A DNA stretch of 64,000 nt from Rhodobacter viridis (GTDB lineage: Bacteria; Pseudomonadota; Alphaproteobacteria; Rhodobacterales; Rhodobacteraceae). Below the pieces are notes generated by a model, which made no database searches, was not told the origin of the DNA, and saw only the letters and a list, made by a program, of their open reading frames with translations. The DNA is taken from contig NZ_QJTK01000001.1 of assembly GCF_003217355.1 (NCBI RefSeq), forward strand, positions 434,001 through 498,000, given 5' to 3'. Both the position numbers and the translations under genes were made by a program. Of the stretch, positions 32,466-41,845 are shown one piece after another (within the stretch, counting starts at the first letter, position 1; each line of letters starts with the position of its first letter).

Positions 32466-34289
32466 ATGCAGGGATCGGTGTTTTTCCGTGCTCTCGCCCT
32501 TGTGATATTGGCTTTCGGCGGGGTTTCGGCAGGCTTTCCGGTCCGGTCCGAACCGATGTCGGGAATCGCCATGCAAGGGAAGCCGGCCCTCGATCCGACG
32601 CGGGTGCACCTGCCCTATGCCGACCCGAATGCCCCCTCCGGCGGGCAGATTCGCATGGGCGAATCGGGCAGCTTCGATTCGCTGAACCCGTGGATCCTGC
32701 AAGGACGGCCCGCGCAGGGCATCTCGGCCTATGTCACCGAATCGCTGATGCTGCGCAGCTATGATGAGCCGTTCACCCTCTATGGCCTGCTGGCCGAAAG
32801 CATCGAAACTGACGCGCGCCGCTCGTGGGTCGCCTTCACCCTGCGCCCCGAGGCCAAGTTTTCCGATGGCAGTCCGGTCACCGTGGAGGATGTGATCTGG
32901 TCCTTTGAGACGATCGGAACCGAGGGCGCCCCGCGCTATCAGACCGCCTGGAAGAAGGTGAAGGCGATCACCCGGACCGGCCCGCGCAGTCTGCGCATCG
33001 ACTTTACCGAGCCGAACCGGGAATTGGCCCTGCTGATGGGGCTGCGCCCCGTCTTGTCGAAGAAACAGTGGCAAGGCCATGATTTTGCCTCCGAAATGCA
33101 GATGGCGCCGGTGGGCTCCGGTCCCTATGTCGTCGAGACTTATGACATGGGCCGGTCAATCACGCTCAAACGCAATCCCGACTGGTGGGCCAAGGATCTG
33201 CCGATCACGCAGGGTTTGCACCATCTCGACCGCCTGCGCTGGGACTATTTCGGCGATCAGAACGTGATGTTCGAAGCCTTCAAGGCGGGCGAGCTCGACC
33301 TTTACCGCGAGACCAATGCCGCGAACTGGCACAGCGAATATGATTTCCCGGCAGTGCAGGATGGCCGCATCCTCAAGGAGGAGATCGCCAATCACGTTCC
33401 CTCGGGGATCAAGGGGCTGGTGATGAACACGCGCAAGCCGGTCTTTGCCGACTGGCGGGTGCGGCAGGCGATGATCCTCGCCTTCAACTTCGAGTTCATG
33501 AACAGAACCCTGACCGGAGGTGCCGAGCCGCGGATCTCGTCCTATTTCGCGAATTCTGCCCTGGCGATGCAGCCCGGCCCTGCCACGGGAAAGGTCGCGG
33601 ATCTGCTTGCGCCCTATGCCGCCACTCTGCTGCCCGGCACGCTCGAAGGCTATGAATTGCCGGTCGGGGATGGCAGCACGCAGAACCGTCGCAACATGCG
33701 CGCAGCCCTGAAACTGATGGAAGAGGCGGGATGGACGGCTGCCGATGATGGCGTTTTGAAGAACGCCGCGGGCGAGCCTTTCCGGTTCGAGATCGTGCCG
33801 CAGCAGGGCGCGGCCGAATCACAATCGGTGGTCGACATCTATATCGAGGCGCTGCGGCGGCTCGGCATCTTTCCGGAGGTGACAATCGTCGATGACGCGC
33901 AATTCCAGGCCCGCAAGACGAGTTACGACTTCGACATGACCTGGATGTTCGTCGCCACGTCGCTCTCGCCCGGCAATGAGCAGTATCTTTACTGGGGATC
34001 GAAGGGCGCCGACGCGCCGGGCTCACGCAATCTGATGGGGATGCACGATCCCGCAGCCGACGCGATGATCGCGGCGCTGCTGTCGGCAGAGACGCCCGCG
34101 GATTTCACCGCCGCCGTGCAGGCGCTCGACCGGGTGCTGACCGCAGGTCGCTACGTGATCCCGATCTGGTATGCGCCGGTCACGCGGGTCGCACACAGTC
34201 GTGACCTTCACTTTCCGGCAACCGTTCCATTATACGGAGATTGGCCGGGCGTGACGCCCGATGCATGGTGGCATGAGGCGAAGAAATGA
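32466..34289 (+). CDS. extracellular solute-binding protein, family 5 (peptide/YejA-like)
   Basis: Periplasmic binding protein for an ABC importer of oligopeptides or related compounds. 607 residues: signal peptide about 1-28 (FFRALALVILAFGGVSAGFPV), then SBP_bac_5 features such as GSFDSLNPWILQG, TLRPEAKFSDGSPVTVEDVIWSF and GSGPYVVETYDMGRSITLKRNPDWW. Closest in type to microcin C/oligopeptide YejA. No permease or ATPase gene is adjacent, so it is an orphan. Start at 32466 gives the signal peptide; the frame is open back to 32400. Stop overlaps the next small gene. Confidence 0.9.
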   Translation: MQGSVFFRALALVILAFGGVSAGFPVRSEPMSGIAMQGKPALDPTRVHLPYADPNAPSGGQIRMGESGSFDSLNPWILQGRPAQGISAYVTESLMLRSYDEPFTLYGLLAESIETDARRSWVAFTLRPEAKFSDGSPVTVEDVIWSFETIGTEGAPRYQTAWKKVKAITRTGPRSLRIDFTEPNRELALLMGLRPVLSKKQWQGHDFASEMQMAPVGSGPYVVETYDMGRSITLKRNPDWWAKDLPITQGLHHLDRLRWDYFGDQNVMFEAFKAGELDLYRETNAANWHSEYDFPAVQDGRILKEEIANHVPSGIKGLVMNTRKPVFADWRVRQAMILAFNFEFMNRTLTGGAEPRISSYFANSALAMQPGPATGKVADLLAPYAATLLPGTLEGYELPVGDGSTQNRRNMRAALKLMEEAGWTAADDGVLKNAAGEPFRFEIVPQQGAAESQSVVDIYIEALRRLGIFPEVTIVDDAQFQARKTSYDFDMTWMFVATSLSPGNEQYLYWGSKGADAPGSRNLMGMHDPAADAMIAALLSAETPADFTAAVQALDRVLTAGRYVIPIWYAPVTRVAHSRDLHFPATVPLYGDWPGVTPDAWWHEAKK

Positions 34290-34402
34290 AGAAGGTGATC
34301 GTTCTGATGGTGCTGGCGGCGACGCTTGCAGGCTGCAACACGGTGGCGGGCGTCGGGGCCGATGTGACGGATGGCGCCCACAAGGTGCAAGGCTGGTTCT
34401 GA
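34286..34402 (+). CDS. entericidin-like small lipoprotein
   Basis: 38 residues: MKKVIVLMVLAATLAGCNTV, a lipoprotein signal peptide with lipobox LAGC, so the mature part is Cys plus about 21 residues (AGVGADVTDGAHKVQGWF at the end). This matches entericidin A/B-type envelope lipoproteins. Its ATG overlaps the stop of the solute-binding protein (ATGA), so it is translationally coupled to it. Role unknown; entericidin B is a stationary-phase lytic lipoprotein in E. coli. Too short to be found by length alone. Confidence 0.75.
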   Translation: MKKVIVLMVLAATLAGCNTVAGVGADVTDGAHKVQGWF

Positions 34403-34499
34403 TCGGCAATCCGTCGATCAGACCGAGTTTTTCCTTTTCAGGCCGCAATTTGCGGCGCAAGATCGAGGCGTGAGGACGGTCTCGAAGCAGGAGGTCAAG

Positions 34500-34817
34500 A
34501 TGAAATGGCACCATGTGCAGGACAATTGGCCCGCCTTCTTCGAGGCGATCATCGACCGCTGGCCCGATGCGGACGAGGCCGAGCTTGACGAGATTGACGG
34601 TGATCAGCGGGCCTTCATCGCCTATATCATCGAGCTCACAGGGCAGGAGCCCGAGGAAGCGCGCGCCGAAATCCGGGAATGGCTGACCGGCGAGTTGCCC
34701 TCGGACGTGGTGATGGATCCCCGTCACGACAATCATTCGATCGCCCTGTCGAAGAAGTTCGTCCCCGAGGGCGAAGACGAATACGACGACGATTCCCGTT
34801 TCGGCGACGAGGAATGA
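34500..34817 (+). CDS. acidic CsbD-like protein
   Basis: 105 residues, very acidic, ending DEYDDDSRFGDEE. The N-terminus (MKWHHVQDNWPAFFEAIIDRW, then ELDEIDGDQRAFIAYI) follows the spacing of the CsbD stress-protein family: W-X8-W, a helix, and a conserved IDGD/AG-K-R-like turn. A second helix segment EARAEIREWLTG completes the bundle. GGAGG lies upstream of ATG 34500. Function unknown; CsbD proteins are stress-induced in other bacteria. Confidence 0.75.
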   Translation: MKWHHVQDNWPAFFEAIIDRWPDADEAELDEIDGDQRAFIAYIIELTGQEPEEARAEIREWLTGELPSDVVMDPRHDNHSIALSKKFVPEGEDEYDDDSRFGDEE

Positions 34818-34883
34818 CCCGCTGCACGGCAAGCTGATCCTGCCGCGCTTGCAACCGCGGTCATCGCGGCTTAGCAAAGTGGG

Positions 34884-36422
34884 ATGTTGTCGATCCATCA
34901 GTCCCCCGCCTTTGCCCCGCCGCCGGCTGCCTTCAACATGGCGGCCCATGTTCTTGCGCATGCCGATCGCCTTTCCGACCGCTCGGCCTTGCAGATCGTC
35001 GGCCCCTCGGGTGCCGAACGCTGGTCTTTCGGCCGATTGGCCGCCGCGGTGCGAGGTACGGGGGCAGGTCTGCTGAAGGCTGGCCTTGTACCAGGCGATC
35101 GCGTGCTTCTCCGCCTCGGCAATACCCCCGAGTTTCCGGTCGCCTTTCTGGGGGCCATTGCGGCGGGTCTTGTTCCGGTGCCGACCTCGCCCCAACTGAC
35201 CGGCGAAGAAATCACGAAAATGGCGGCGCAGATTTCACCCGCAGCCGTCGTGGCCGGAGAGGGGATATCGCTTCCCGATAATCCGCGGATGATCCTGACC
35301 GAGACTGATCTGCGTGGGTTCGAAGCGCTTCCGCCCTGTGATTATCAGATGGTTTCTCCCGATCGGCTCGCCTACATCGTCTTCACGTCGGGCACATCCG
35401 GGTCGGCACGGGCGGTCTGTCATGCACACCGCGCGATCTGGGCGCGGCAGATGATGCACGACGGCTGGTATGGCCTGAGCAGCTCCGACAGATTATTGCA
35501 TGCCGGTGCATTCAACTGGACCTATACCCTCGGGACCGGTCTGATGGACCCTTGGACTGTCGGAGCCACCGCCTTGATCCCGGCTCCGGGCGTCGATCCG
35601 GCGATGCTGCCCTTGTTGTTGCGTCGGTTCGACGTGACAATTTTCGCAGCAGTGCCAGGCGTCTACCGACAGCTTCTCAAGCATCACCAGACGTTGAACC
35701 TGCCCCGACTGCGCCACGGCCTGAGCGCAGGAGAAGCCTTGCCCGCACTGACACGACGCCACTGGACCGACGCCAGCGGCACCCCGATCTTCGAAGCGCT
35801 GGGCATGTCGGAATGCTCGACCTTCATTTCCTCCTGTCCGATGCACCCGGCCCCCGAGGGCACTATGGGATGGCCTCAAGCCGGTCGCCATGTCGCAGTC
35901 CTGTCGCCCGAGGGCGTGCCTGTACCCCGTGGCGAACCCGGCGATCTGTCGGTGCATTGCACGGACCCCGGGCTCTTCCTTGGTTATTGGGGTGCCGAGG
36001 CCGAGGCGCGCGCAAAGTTTACACCTGATGGTCAGTGGTTCCGGACAGGTGACATCGTCACCATGACCGAGGCCGGGGCGATCACGTATCAGGGGCGCGT
36101 CGACGACATGATGAACGCGGGCGGCTTCCGCGTCAGCCCACTGGAGGTAGAGGCTGCAATGGTCACTTGTCCGGACGCTGGCGAGGTCGCTGCGGTCGAG
36201 TTGCGCATCTCGGAAGAGACAAGCCTCGTCGCGCTGGCCCATACCGGGTCGGCCTCGGAAGAAGCGCTCTCGACGCATGCTGCCGCACACCTGGCACGTT
36301 ACAAGCAACCCCGAATCTACCGTCAATTTCCCGCCTTGCCACGCAATCGCAATGGCAAAATTGACCGGAAAACACTGCGCAACACATGGCCGGAACTTGC
36401 AGGAAGCGGAGCAAGCCAATGA
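34884..36422 (+). CDS. AMP-forming acyl-CoA synthetase/ligase
   Basis: Activates an unknown carboxylic acid to its AMP ester and then CoA thioester. 512 residues, ANL superfamily: A3 loop FTSGTSGSARAV at about residue 168, A5 EALGMSECS, A7/A8 WFRTGDIV and GRVDDMMNAGGFRVSPLEVE, and the A10 lysine in RNRNGKIDRKTLR. The A3 loop has SAR where most members have x-P-K, so the P-loop lysine is replaced by Arg. No clear Shine-Dalgarno before the ATG. Its stop overlaps the next gene. Codon usage looks less biased than in the cbb genes. Confidence 0.88.
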   Translation: MLSIHQSPAFAPPPAAFNMAAHVLAHADRLSDRSALQIVGPSGAERWSFGRLAAAVRGTGAGLLKAGLVPGDRVLLRLGNTPEFPVAFLGAIAAGLVPVPTSPQLTGEEITKMAAQISPAAVVAGEGISLPDNPRMILTETDLRGFEALPPCDYQMVSPDRLAYIVFTSGTSGSARAVCHAHRAIWARQMMHDGWYGLSSSDRLLHAGAFNWTYTLGTGLMDPWTVGATALIPAPGVDPAMLPLLLRRFDVTIFAAVPGVYRQLLKHHQTLNLPRLRHGLSAGEALPALTRRHWTDASGTPIFEALGMSECSTFISSCPMHPAPEGTMGWPQAGRHVAVLSPEGVPVPRGEPGDLSVHCTDPGLFLGYWGAEAEARAKFTPDGQWFRTGDIVTMTEAGAITYQGRVDDMMNAGGFRVSPLEVEAAMVTCPDAGEVAAVELRISEETSLVALAHTGSASEEALSTHAAAHLARYKQPRIYRQFPALPRNRNGKIDRKTLRNTWPELAGSGASQ

Positions 36423-37042
36423 TTCCTCTTGATATCTTCGCGGACCCCGTTTGCCCGTGGTGTTACCTTGCCAAAGCTCAACTCGACCGCGCGCTTGAGG
36501 CACGGCCCAATCATCCCTTTCTGATTTCATGGTATCCGTTCCAGCTGAACCCGACCTTGCCGCCCGAGGGCATGGACCGCGGAGCTTGGCTGCACGCGCG
36601 TTTCGGGGCTGACGCTGACCGCATCGACCTTCCCGTGCTTGAAGCGGCACGGACGGCCGGTGTCGAGATAAACTTGCCAATAATCGCCACGGTGCCGAAT
36701 ACACTGAATGCGCACCGCCTGCTTCATTGGGCGGGAATCGAGGGCGCGCAAACACCTGTCATGGCGGGTCTGCTGCGCGCTTATTGGCGTGAAGGCCTCG
36801 ATATCGGGGCATCGGAGGTTCTCGTGAAAATCGGTGCGGATGCTGGCCTCTCCGCAGATGTGCTTCGGCGGCTGCTGGCAAGCGATGCCGATATCGATGT
36901 CGTGCAGACGCGCGAAACACATGCACGGGATCGCGGTATTACTGCCGTGCCCACGTTCATTCTTGACAATGTGCATGTGATCACAGGCGCCCAACCTGCG
37001 AAGCTCTGGATGCGGGTCATCGACGATCTCGCCGCGACGTAG
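36419..37042 (+). CDS. DsbA-family (FrnE/2-hydroxychromene-2-carboxylate isomerase type) protein
   Basis: 207 residues, cytoplasmic by lack of a signal peptide. The N-terminus IPLDIFADPVCPWCYLAKAQLDRAL has a CPWC redox motif in the FrnE-like DsbA subfamily, with the cis-Pro region AVPTFILDN near the C-terminus. May be a disulfide/thiol oxidoreductase or a glutathione-dependent isomerase. The ATG overlaps the stop of the acyl-CoA ligase (ATGA), so the two are coupled. Substrate unknown. Confidence 0.88.
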   Translation: MIPLDIFADPVCPWCYLAKAQLDRALEARPNHPFLISWYPFQLNPTLPPEGMDRGAWLHARFGADADRIDLPVLEAARTAGVEINLPIIATVPNTLNAHRLLHWAGIEGAQTPVMAGLLRAYWREGLDIGASEVLVKIGADAGLSADVLRRLLASDADIDVVQTRETHARDRGITAVPTFILDNVHVITGAQPAKLWMRVIDDLAAT

Positions 37043-37134
37043 TTACGCGTTTTCGCACATCTTTGTGCGCGGCTGCGCTCTGGCCTTATACGTGCGTTCG
37101 GATATGGTTCCGGCCGAACCTTGAAAGGCTGCGC

Positions 37135-38352
37135 ATGTCCGACACTCACGCTTCTGCGGCGCCCCCCCGCATCCCCGTTTTCGAATTCACCGCGTTGATG
37201 GCGCTGCTGGCGGCAACGGTCGCCTTTTCCATCGATGCCATGTTGCCCGCGCTGCCGGAAATCGCAGCCAAGCTGACACCCGAAGCCATCAACCGGGCGC
37301 AGCTTGTCCTGACCTTCTTCGTTCTCGGGATTGGGGTCGGCACCTTCGTTGCGGGTCCACTCTCCGATGCGATCGGCCGAAAACGCACCATTCTCGTCGG
37401 GGTCAGCATCTTCGTGATTGGCGCCGCCATCGGTGCACAGGCGCAAAGCCTCGAGGTGCTTTTGGCCGCGCGATTTGTTCAGGGATTGGGCGCGGCGGCA
37501 CCACGTATCGTGCCAATGGCCCTTGTGCGCGACATGTATGCCGGACGCGAGATGGCAAAGGTCACGGCCTTCATCATGATGGTCTTCATTCTCGTTCCCG
37601 CGCTGGCCCCCTCGGCAGGTCAGCTCATAATCGGCTTCGCGGGGTGGCGCGGGGTCTTCTATGCCTTCATCCTCTTCGCCCTGATAGGCCTGACCTGGCT
37701 CAGCCTGCGGCAACCGGAAACGCTCGCGGTTGATCGGCGACGTCCGCTTCACCCGACCTTGCTTTGGGACGGTACGAAGGAAGTGCTCAGCGACCGTGAC
37801 GTGCGGCTCTACATCCTGACCATGACACTTGGGTTCGGGCAGATGTTCGCGCTGCTTTCCTCGTCGCAACAACTGTTTGCGGCCTTCGGTGCAGTTGAGA
37901 CCTTTCCGAAATGGTTCGCCCTGATGGCCGTTCTTGCGGGCTCAGGCACGGCTTTCAACGCCATGTTCGTGATGCGCCTTGGTATGCGCAGGATGGTGCG
38001 CGGAACCTACATGATGCAGGTCGTCTCCTCGGGTGCAATGCTCGCCCTGATCCTTGGGGGCGCGGTGACGCCCCCAAACGGTTTCGTGTTCCTGTTCGCC
38101 TGGACCGTAACCGTCTTTATGATGGCAGGGATCACATTCGGAAACCTGAACGCGCTCGCGATGCAGCGCATGGGGCATCTTGCGGGACTTGCCGCCTCGG
38201 TCGTATCCGCGATTTCAACGATGGGTGCGGTATTGATCGCGGCCCCGGTCGGGCTGATGTTCGATGGGACCGCGCTGCCGATCGTGATGGCGACGCTGAC
38301 CTGTTCGAGCCTTGCCGTGATCCTGATGGGTCTCGTGCGCGAGAACGCATAA
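37135..38352 (+). CDS. Bcr/CflA-family MFS drug exporter
   Basis: Inner-membrane proton-driven exporter, 12 transmembrane segments, 405 residues. The MFS loop motif GPLSDAIGRKRTILVG lies after helix 2, and RFVQGLGAAAPRIVPMALVRDMY with helix 5 matches Bcr/CflA. AAAGG is 6 bases before ATG 37135; an open frame begins at 37063 but without a site. Ninety-two bases after the DsbA-family gene, so possibly cotranscribed with the ligase cassette. Substrate unknown. Confidence 0.9.
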   Translation: MSDTHASAAPPRIPVFEFTALMALLAATVAFSIDAMLPALPEIAAKLTPEAINRAQLVLTFFVLGIGVGTFVAGPLSDAIGRKRTILVGVSIFVIGAAIGAQAQSLEVLLAARFVQGLGAAAPRIVPMALVRDMYAGREMAKVTAFIMMVFILVPALAPSAGQLIIGFAGWRGVFYAFILFALIGLTWLSLRQPETLAVDRRRPLHPTLLWDGTKEVLSDRDVRLYILTMTLGFGQMFALLSSSQQLFAAFGAVETFPKWFALMAVLAGSGTAFNAMFVMRLGMRRMVRGTYMMQVVSSGAMLALILGGAVTPPNGFVFLFAWTVTVFMMAGITFGNLNALAMQRMGHLAGLAASVVSAISTMGAVLIAAPVGLMFDGTALPIVMATLTCSSLAVILMGLVRENA

Positions 38353-38376
38353 GGGGGCCGTCACGCCCCCTTTTTC
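38353..38376 (+). terminator. terminator of the MFS gene, overlapping the mfd 3' end
   Basis: Stem GGGGGC (38353-38358) / GCCCCC (38365-38370) then TTTTTC. Begins one base after the MFS stop and includes the last mfd codons on the other strand. Confidence 0.8.
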
Positions 38377-41300
38377 TTTTCGGTCTTTTTTGCTGCGACG
38401 ACTTTCTCCGCAAGATCGCGCGCGATCGAAAAAGCGCCCTTGATCTTATCGGCATCGTTGGCCCAGTCGCGGCGCACGACAACCTTGTTGCCATTGATCT
38501 TCGCAGCGCCGCGTTCCGTATTCAGGAATTCAACCAGCCCGGCAGGGTTCGGGAACTTATCGAGATGGAACTGAACGGTCGCACCCTTCGGCCCGGCATC
38601 CATGCGCGAAATCTGCGCGCGCTTGCACATCGCCTTGATCCGGACAACCAGCATCAGCGTGTTCACTTCCTTTGGCAAGGGACCGAAGCGATCAATCAGT
38701 TCCGCCGCGAAACCCTCCATCTCGACCTTGCTCGCAAGGCTCGACAGACGCCGATAAAGCCCCAGGCGCACATCAAGATCCGGGATGTAACTTTCTGGAA
38801 TCATGACAGGAACGCCAAGATTGATCTGCGGTGACCAATCCCCGTCATCGGCCGTCTCGGTGAGTTCACCAGACTTCAGCTTGGCGATCGTTTCCTCAAG
38901 CATGGCCTGATAGAGCTCGTAGCCAACCTCCTTGATATGGCCCGACTGCTCTTCGCCCAGTAGGTTCCCGGCCCCGCGCAAATCGAGATCCTGGCTCGCC
39001 AGCGAGAAGCCCGCGCCAAGGTTGTCGAGGCTCCCCAGAAGCCGCAACCGCTTCGTTGCCTGCGGGGTCAGCGGCAACCGCGGCTTCGTCGTAAGGTAGC
39101 AATAGGCGCGCATCTTCGAGCGCCCGACACGGCCGCGGATCTGGTAAAGCTGCGACAGGCCGAACATGTCAGCCCGATGCACGACCATCGTGTTCGCCGT
39201 CGGAATGTCGAGACCGGATTCGACAATCGTCGTTGCCAGTAGGACATCGTGCTTGCCATCGTAGAAGGCATTCATCCGGTCATCGAGTTCGCCGGCCGCC
39301 ATCTGTCCATGCGCGATGATGTAGCTGACCTCGGGCACATGGCTGCGCAGGAAATCCTCGACTTCCGCAAGGTCCGAAATCCGGGGCACGACGTAGAAGC
39401 TCTGACCGCCGCGATAATGTTCACGCAGCAGCGCTTCGCGGATCGTGACGGTATCGAACTCGCTGACGTAAGTGCGGATGGCCAGACGATCGACGGGGGG
39501 CGTTCCGATAATCGAGAGGTCCCTGACCCCCGTCAGGCTCAGTTGCAACGTCCGGGGAATGGGCGTTGCGGTCAAGGTCAGCACATGGATCTCGGAGCGC
39601 ATCTCTTTCAGGCGCTCCTTGTGCTGAACGCCGAAATGCTGTTCTTCGTCAATGACTAGCAGGCCGAGATTGCGGAACTTTACGCCCTTGGCAAGCACGG
39701 CATGGGTGCCGATGACGATGTCTACCGTGCCATCCGCAAGGCCTTCGCGCGTCGCATTTGCCTCCTTGGCCGAAACGAAGCGCGAGAGCGGCTTCACCGT
39801 CAGCGGCGTGCCGCGGAAGCGTTCGATGAAAGTCTTGGCGTGCTGACGCGCAAGCAGCGTCGTGGGGGCGATCACCGCCACCTGCATGCCAGAACTGGCC
39901 GCGACGAAGGCGGCCCGCATCGCCACTTCGGTCTTGCCAAAGCCGACGTCGCCCACAACCAGACGATCCATCGGACGGCCCGCCGCAAGGTCGGTCACCA
40001 CGTCCTCGATCGCCGCCAGCTGATCGTCGGTCTCGGTATAGGGGAACCGGGCGGCGAAGGTCTCCCAGTCATGATGCGCGGCTTCGAGAATCGGTGCTGC
40101 CCGGAGCAACCGCTCTGCAGCGATCCGCATCAGCCGGTCGGCAATCTGGCGGATCCGCTCCTTCAGCTTCGCTTTCTTCGCCTGCCATGCCCCACCGCCG
40201 AGCTTGTCGAGCAGCCCTTCCTCATGCCCGTAGCGCGAAAGCAGCTCGATGTTCTCGACCGGCAGATAGAGCCGATCCCCCCCGGCATATTCGAGCAGCA
40301 CGCATTCATGCGGTGCCCCAAGCGCCGTGACGGTCTCGAGGCCCTTGTAGCGGCCGACGCCATGATCGACGTGCACGACAAGGTCACCGGGCGAGAGGCT
40401 TTGCGCTTCGGTCAGGAAGTTCTCGGCCTTGCGCTTGCGGCGCGGTTTCGCAACCAGCCGGTCGCCCAGAACATCCTGCTCCGAGATGACCGTGAGCCCC
40501 TCGGCCTCGAACCCTGCATCGAGTGCCCAGACCGCAAGCCCCAGCCCCTCGATGCCGCGGGCATCGGAAATCAGCTTCGCCCCGGAAAGACCTTCGTCTT
40601 CCAATAATCCTTTCAAACGCTCCCGCGCGCCCTCGGACCAGCTCGCGATCACCACCGGACCACGCTGCAATCTCGCTTGCACGTGGTCTTTCAAGGCACC
40701 GAAAAGACTGACATTTTCCAGCTGACGTTCCGGTGCGAAATTTCTGCCGATCTTCGCTTCGGCATTCAGGATACCCGGCCCGGGCGGCGCTTGCAGCACC
40801 TGCAGTTTCAGAACGCGATGCTTCGCAAGCTCGCTTTCCCAGCCCTTGCCGTCGAGATACAGCAGATCCGGCGGCGCGGGTTTGTAGACCGTATCCAGCC
40901 GATCCCGCCGGTTCATCGCCTCGCGTCGGGTGTCGTATTGATCGGCGATCCCGTCCCAACGCGCGGCCCGCTGCGGCTCGATCTGATCGTCGAGCATCAC
41001 CGTCGCATCTTGCAAATAATCGAACAGGGTCTCCAGCCGATCGTGGAAGAAGCCCAGCCAGTGCTCCATCCCGGCGTGTTTGCGCCCGGCAGAAACCGCC
41101 TCGTAGAGCGGATCATCCGTGCCGCCTGCCCCGAATTCGATCCGATAATTCTGCCGGAACCGCGTGATCGAGGCCGGATCGAGGATCACCTCGCTCACCG
41201 GGGCGAAATCGATCTGGCTCAGCTTTTCGGTGGTGCGCTGGTTCGCCGGATCGAAGCGCCGCGCGCCATCCAGAACATCGCCGAAAAGATCAAGCCGCAC

Positions 41301-41807
41301 CGGACCGCCTTCCCCCGGCGGATAAATGTCGATGATTCCGCCACGCACGGCGTAATCCCCCGGCTCCGACACCGTCGACACCGGCGAAAACCCCATGCGG
41401 ACCAGAAATTCCTTCAGCCCCTTTTCATCGATCCGCTGCCCGACCCGTGCCGAAAAGCTCGATCCCGCGACGAGCCCCCGCGCCGGGACCCGCTGCGTTG
41501 CCGCGGCAAGCGTCGTCAGCAGCACGAAGGGTCCCGTGATCACACCCGAAGCGAGCGTCGCCAGCGTCGCCATCCGCGCCGCCGAAATCTCGGGGTTCGG
41601 CGAAACGCGATCGTAAGGAAGGCAGTCCCAGGCCGGAAAGGTCAGAACCGCCGCCTGCGGATCAAAGAAGGCCAGCGCCGCGCGCATTGCCTCGAGCCGC
41701 CGGTCATCGCGGGCCACATGAATGACAGGTCGCCCCTTGGCCAGTTCCTTGGCCAGAAGTTTCGCGTCATAGCCCTCGGGGGCGCCTGAAAGAAGAAAGT
41801 GCTGCAT
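38361..41807 (-). CDS. mfd: transcription-repair coupling factor
   Basis: DNA translocase that removes stalled RNA polymerase from lesions and recruits UvrA. 1148 residues: UvrB-homology N-terminal module, RNA polymerase-interacting domain around LSPGDLVVHVDHGVGRYKGLETV, then the SF2 motor with Walker A VGDVGFGKTEVAMRA, the DEEQHFG box and RIGRVGRSKMRAYCYL-type motif VI (GRVGRSKMRAYCYL here), and the C-terminal TRCF domain. Ends in a Lys-rich tail. Start follows family length; full length and intact. Confidence 0.97.
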   Translation of the reverse strand: MQHFLLSGAPEGYDAKLLAKELAKGRPVIHVARDDRRLEAMRAALAFFDPQAAVLTFPAWDCLPYDRVSPNPEISAARMATLATLASGVITGPFVLLTTLAAATQRVPARGLVAGSSFSARVGQRIDEKGLKEFLVRMGFSPVSTVSEPGDYAVRGGIIDIYPPGEGGPVRLDLFGDVLDGARRFDPANQRTTEKLSQIDFAPVSEVILDPASITRFRQNYRIEFGAGGTDDPLYEAVSAGRKHAGMEHWLGFFHDRLETLFDYLQDATVMLDDQIEPQRAARWDGIADQYDTRREAMNRRDRLDTVYKPAPPDLLYLDGKGWESELAKHRVLKLQVLQAPPGPGILNAEAKIGRNFAPERQLENVSLFGALKDHVQARLQRGPVVIASWSEGARERLKGLLEDEGLSGAKLISDARGIEGLGLAVWALDAGFEAEGLTVISEQDVLGDRLVAKPRRKRKAENFLTEAQSLSPGDLVVHVDHGVGRYKGLETVTALGAPHECVLLEYAGGDRLYLPVENIELLSRYGHEEGLLDKLGGGAWQAKKAKLKERIRQIADRLMRIAAERLLRAAPILEAAHHDWETFAARFPYTETDDQLAAIEDVVTDLAAGRPMDRLVVGDVGFGKTEVAMRAAFVAASSGMQVAVIAPTTLLARQHAKTFIERFRGTPLTVKPLSRFVSAKEANATREGLADGTVDIVIGTHAVLAKGVKFRNLGLLVIDEEQHFGVQHKERLKEMRSEIHVLTLTATPIPRTLQLSLTGVRDLSIIGTPPVDRLAIRTYVSEFDTVTIREALLREHYRGGQSFYVVPRISDLAEVEDFLRSHVPEVSYIIAHGQMAAGELDDRMNAFYDGKHDVLLATTIVESGLDIPTANTMVVHRADMFGLSQLYQIRGRVGRSKMRAYCYLTTKPRLPLTPQATKRLRLLGSLDNLGAGFSLASQDLDLRGAGNLLGEEQSGHIKEVGYELYQAMLEETIAKLKSGELTETADDGDWSPQINLGVPVMIPESYIPDLDVRLGLYRRLSSLASKVEMEGFAAELIDRFGPLPKEVNTLMLVVRIKAMCKRAQISRMDAGPKGATVQFHLDKFPNPAGLVEFLNTERGAAKINGNKVVVRRDWANDADKIKGAFSIARDLAEKVVAAKKTEKKKGA

Positions 41808-41845
41808 GGGCGAGAGGTATCGGAACGCGCTGACCTGTCAAGGGC

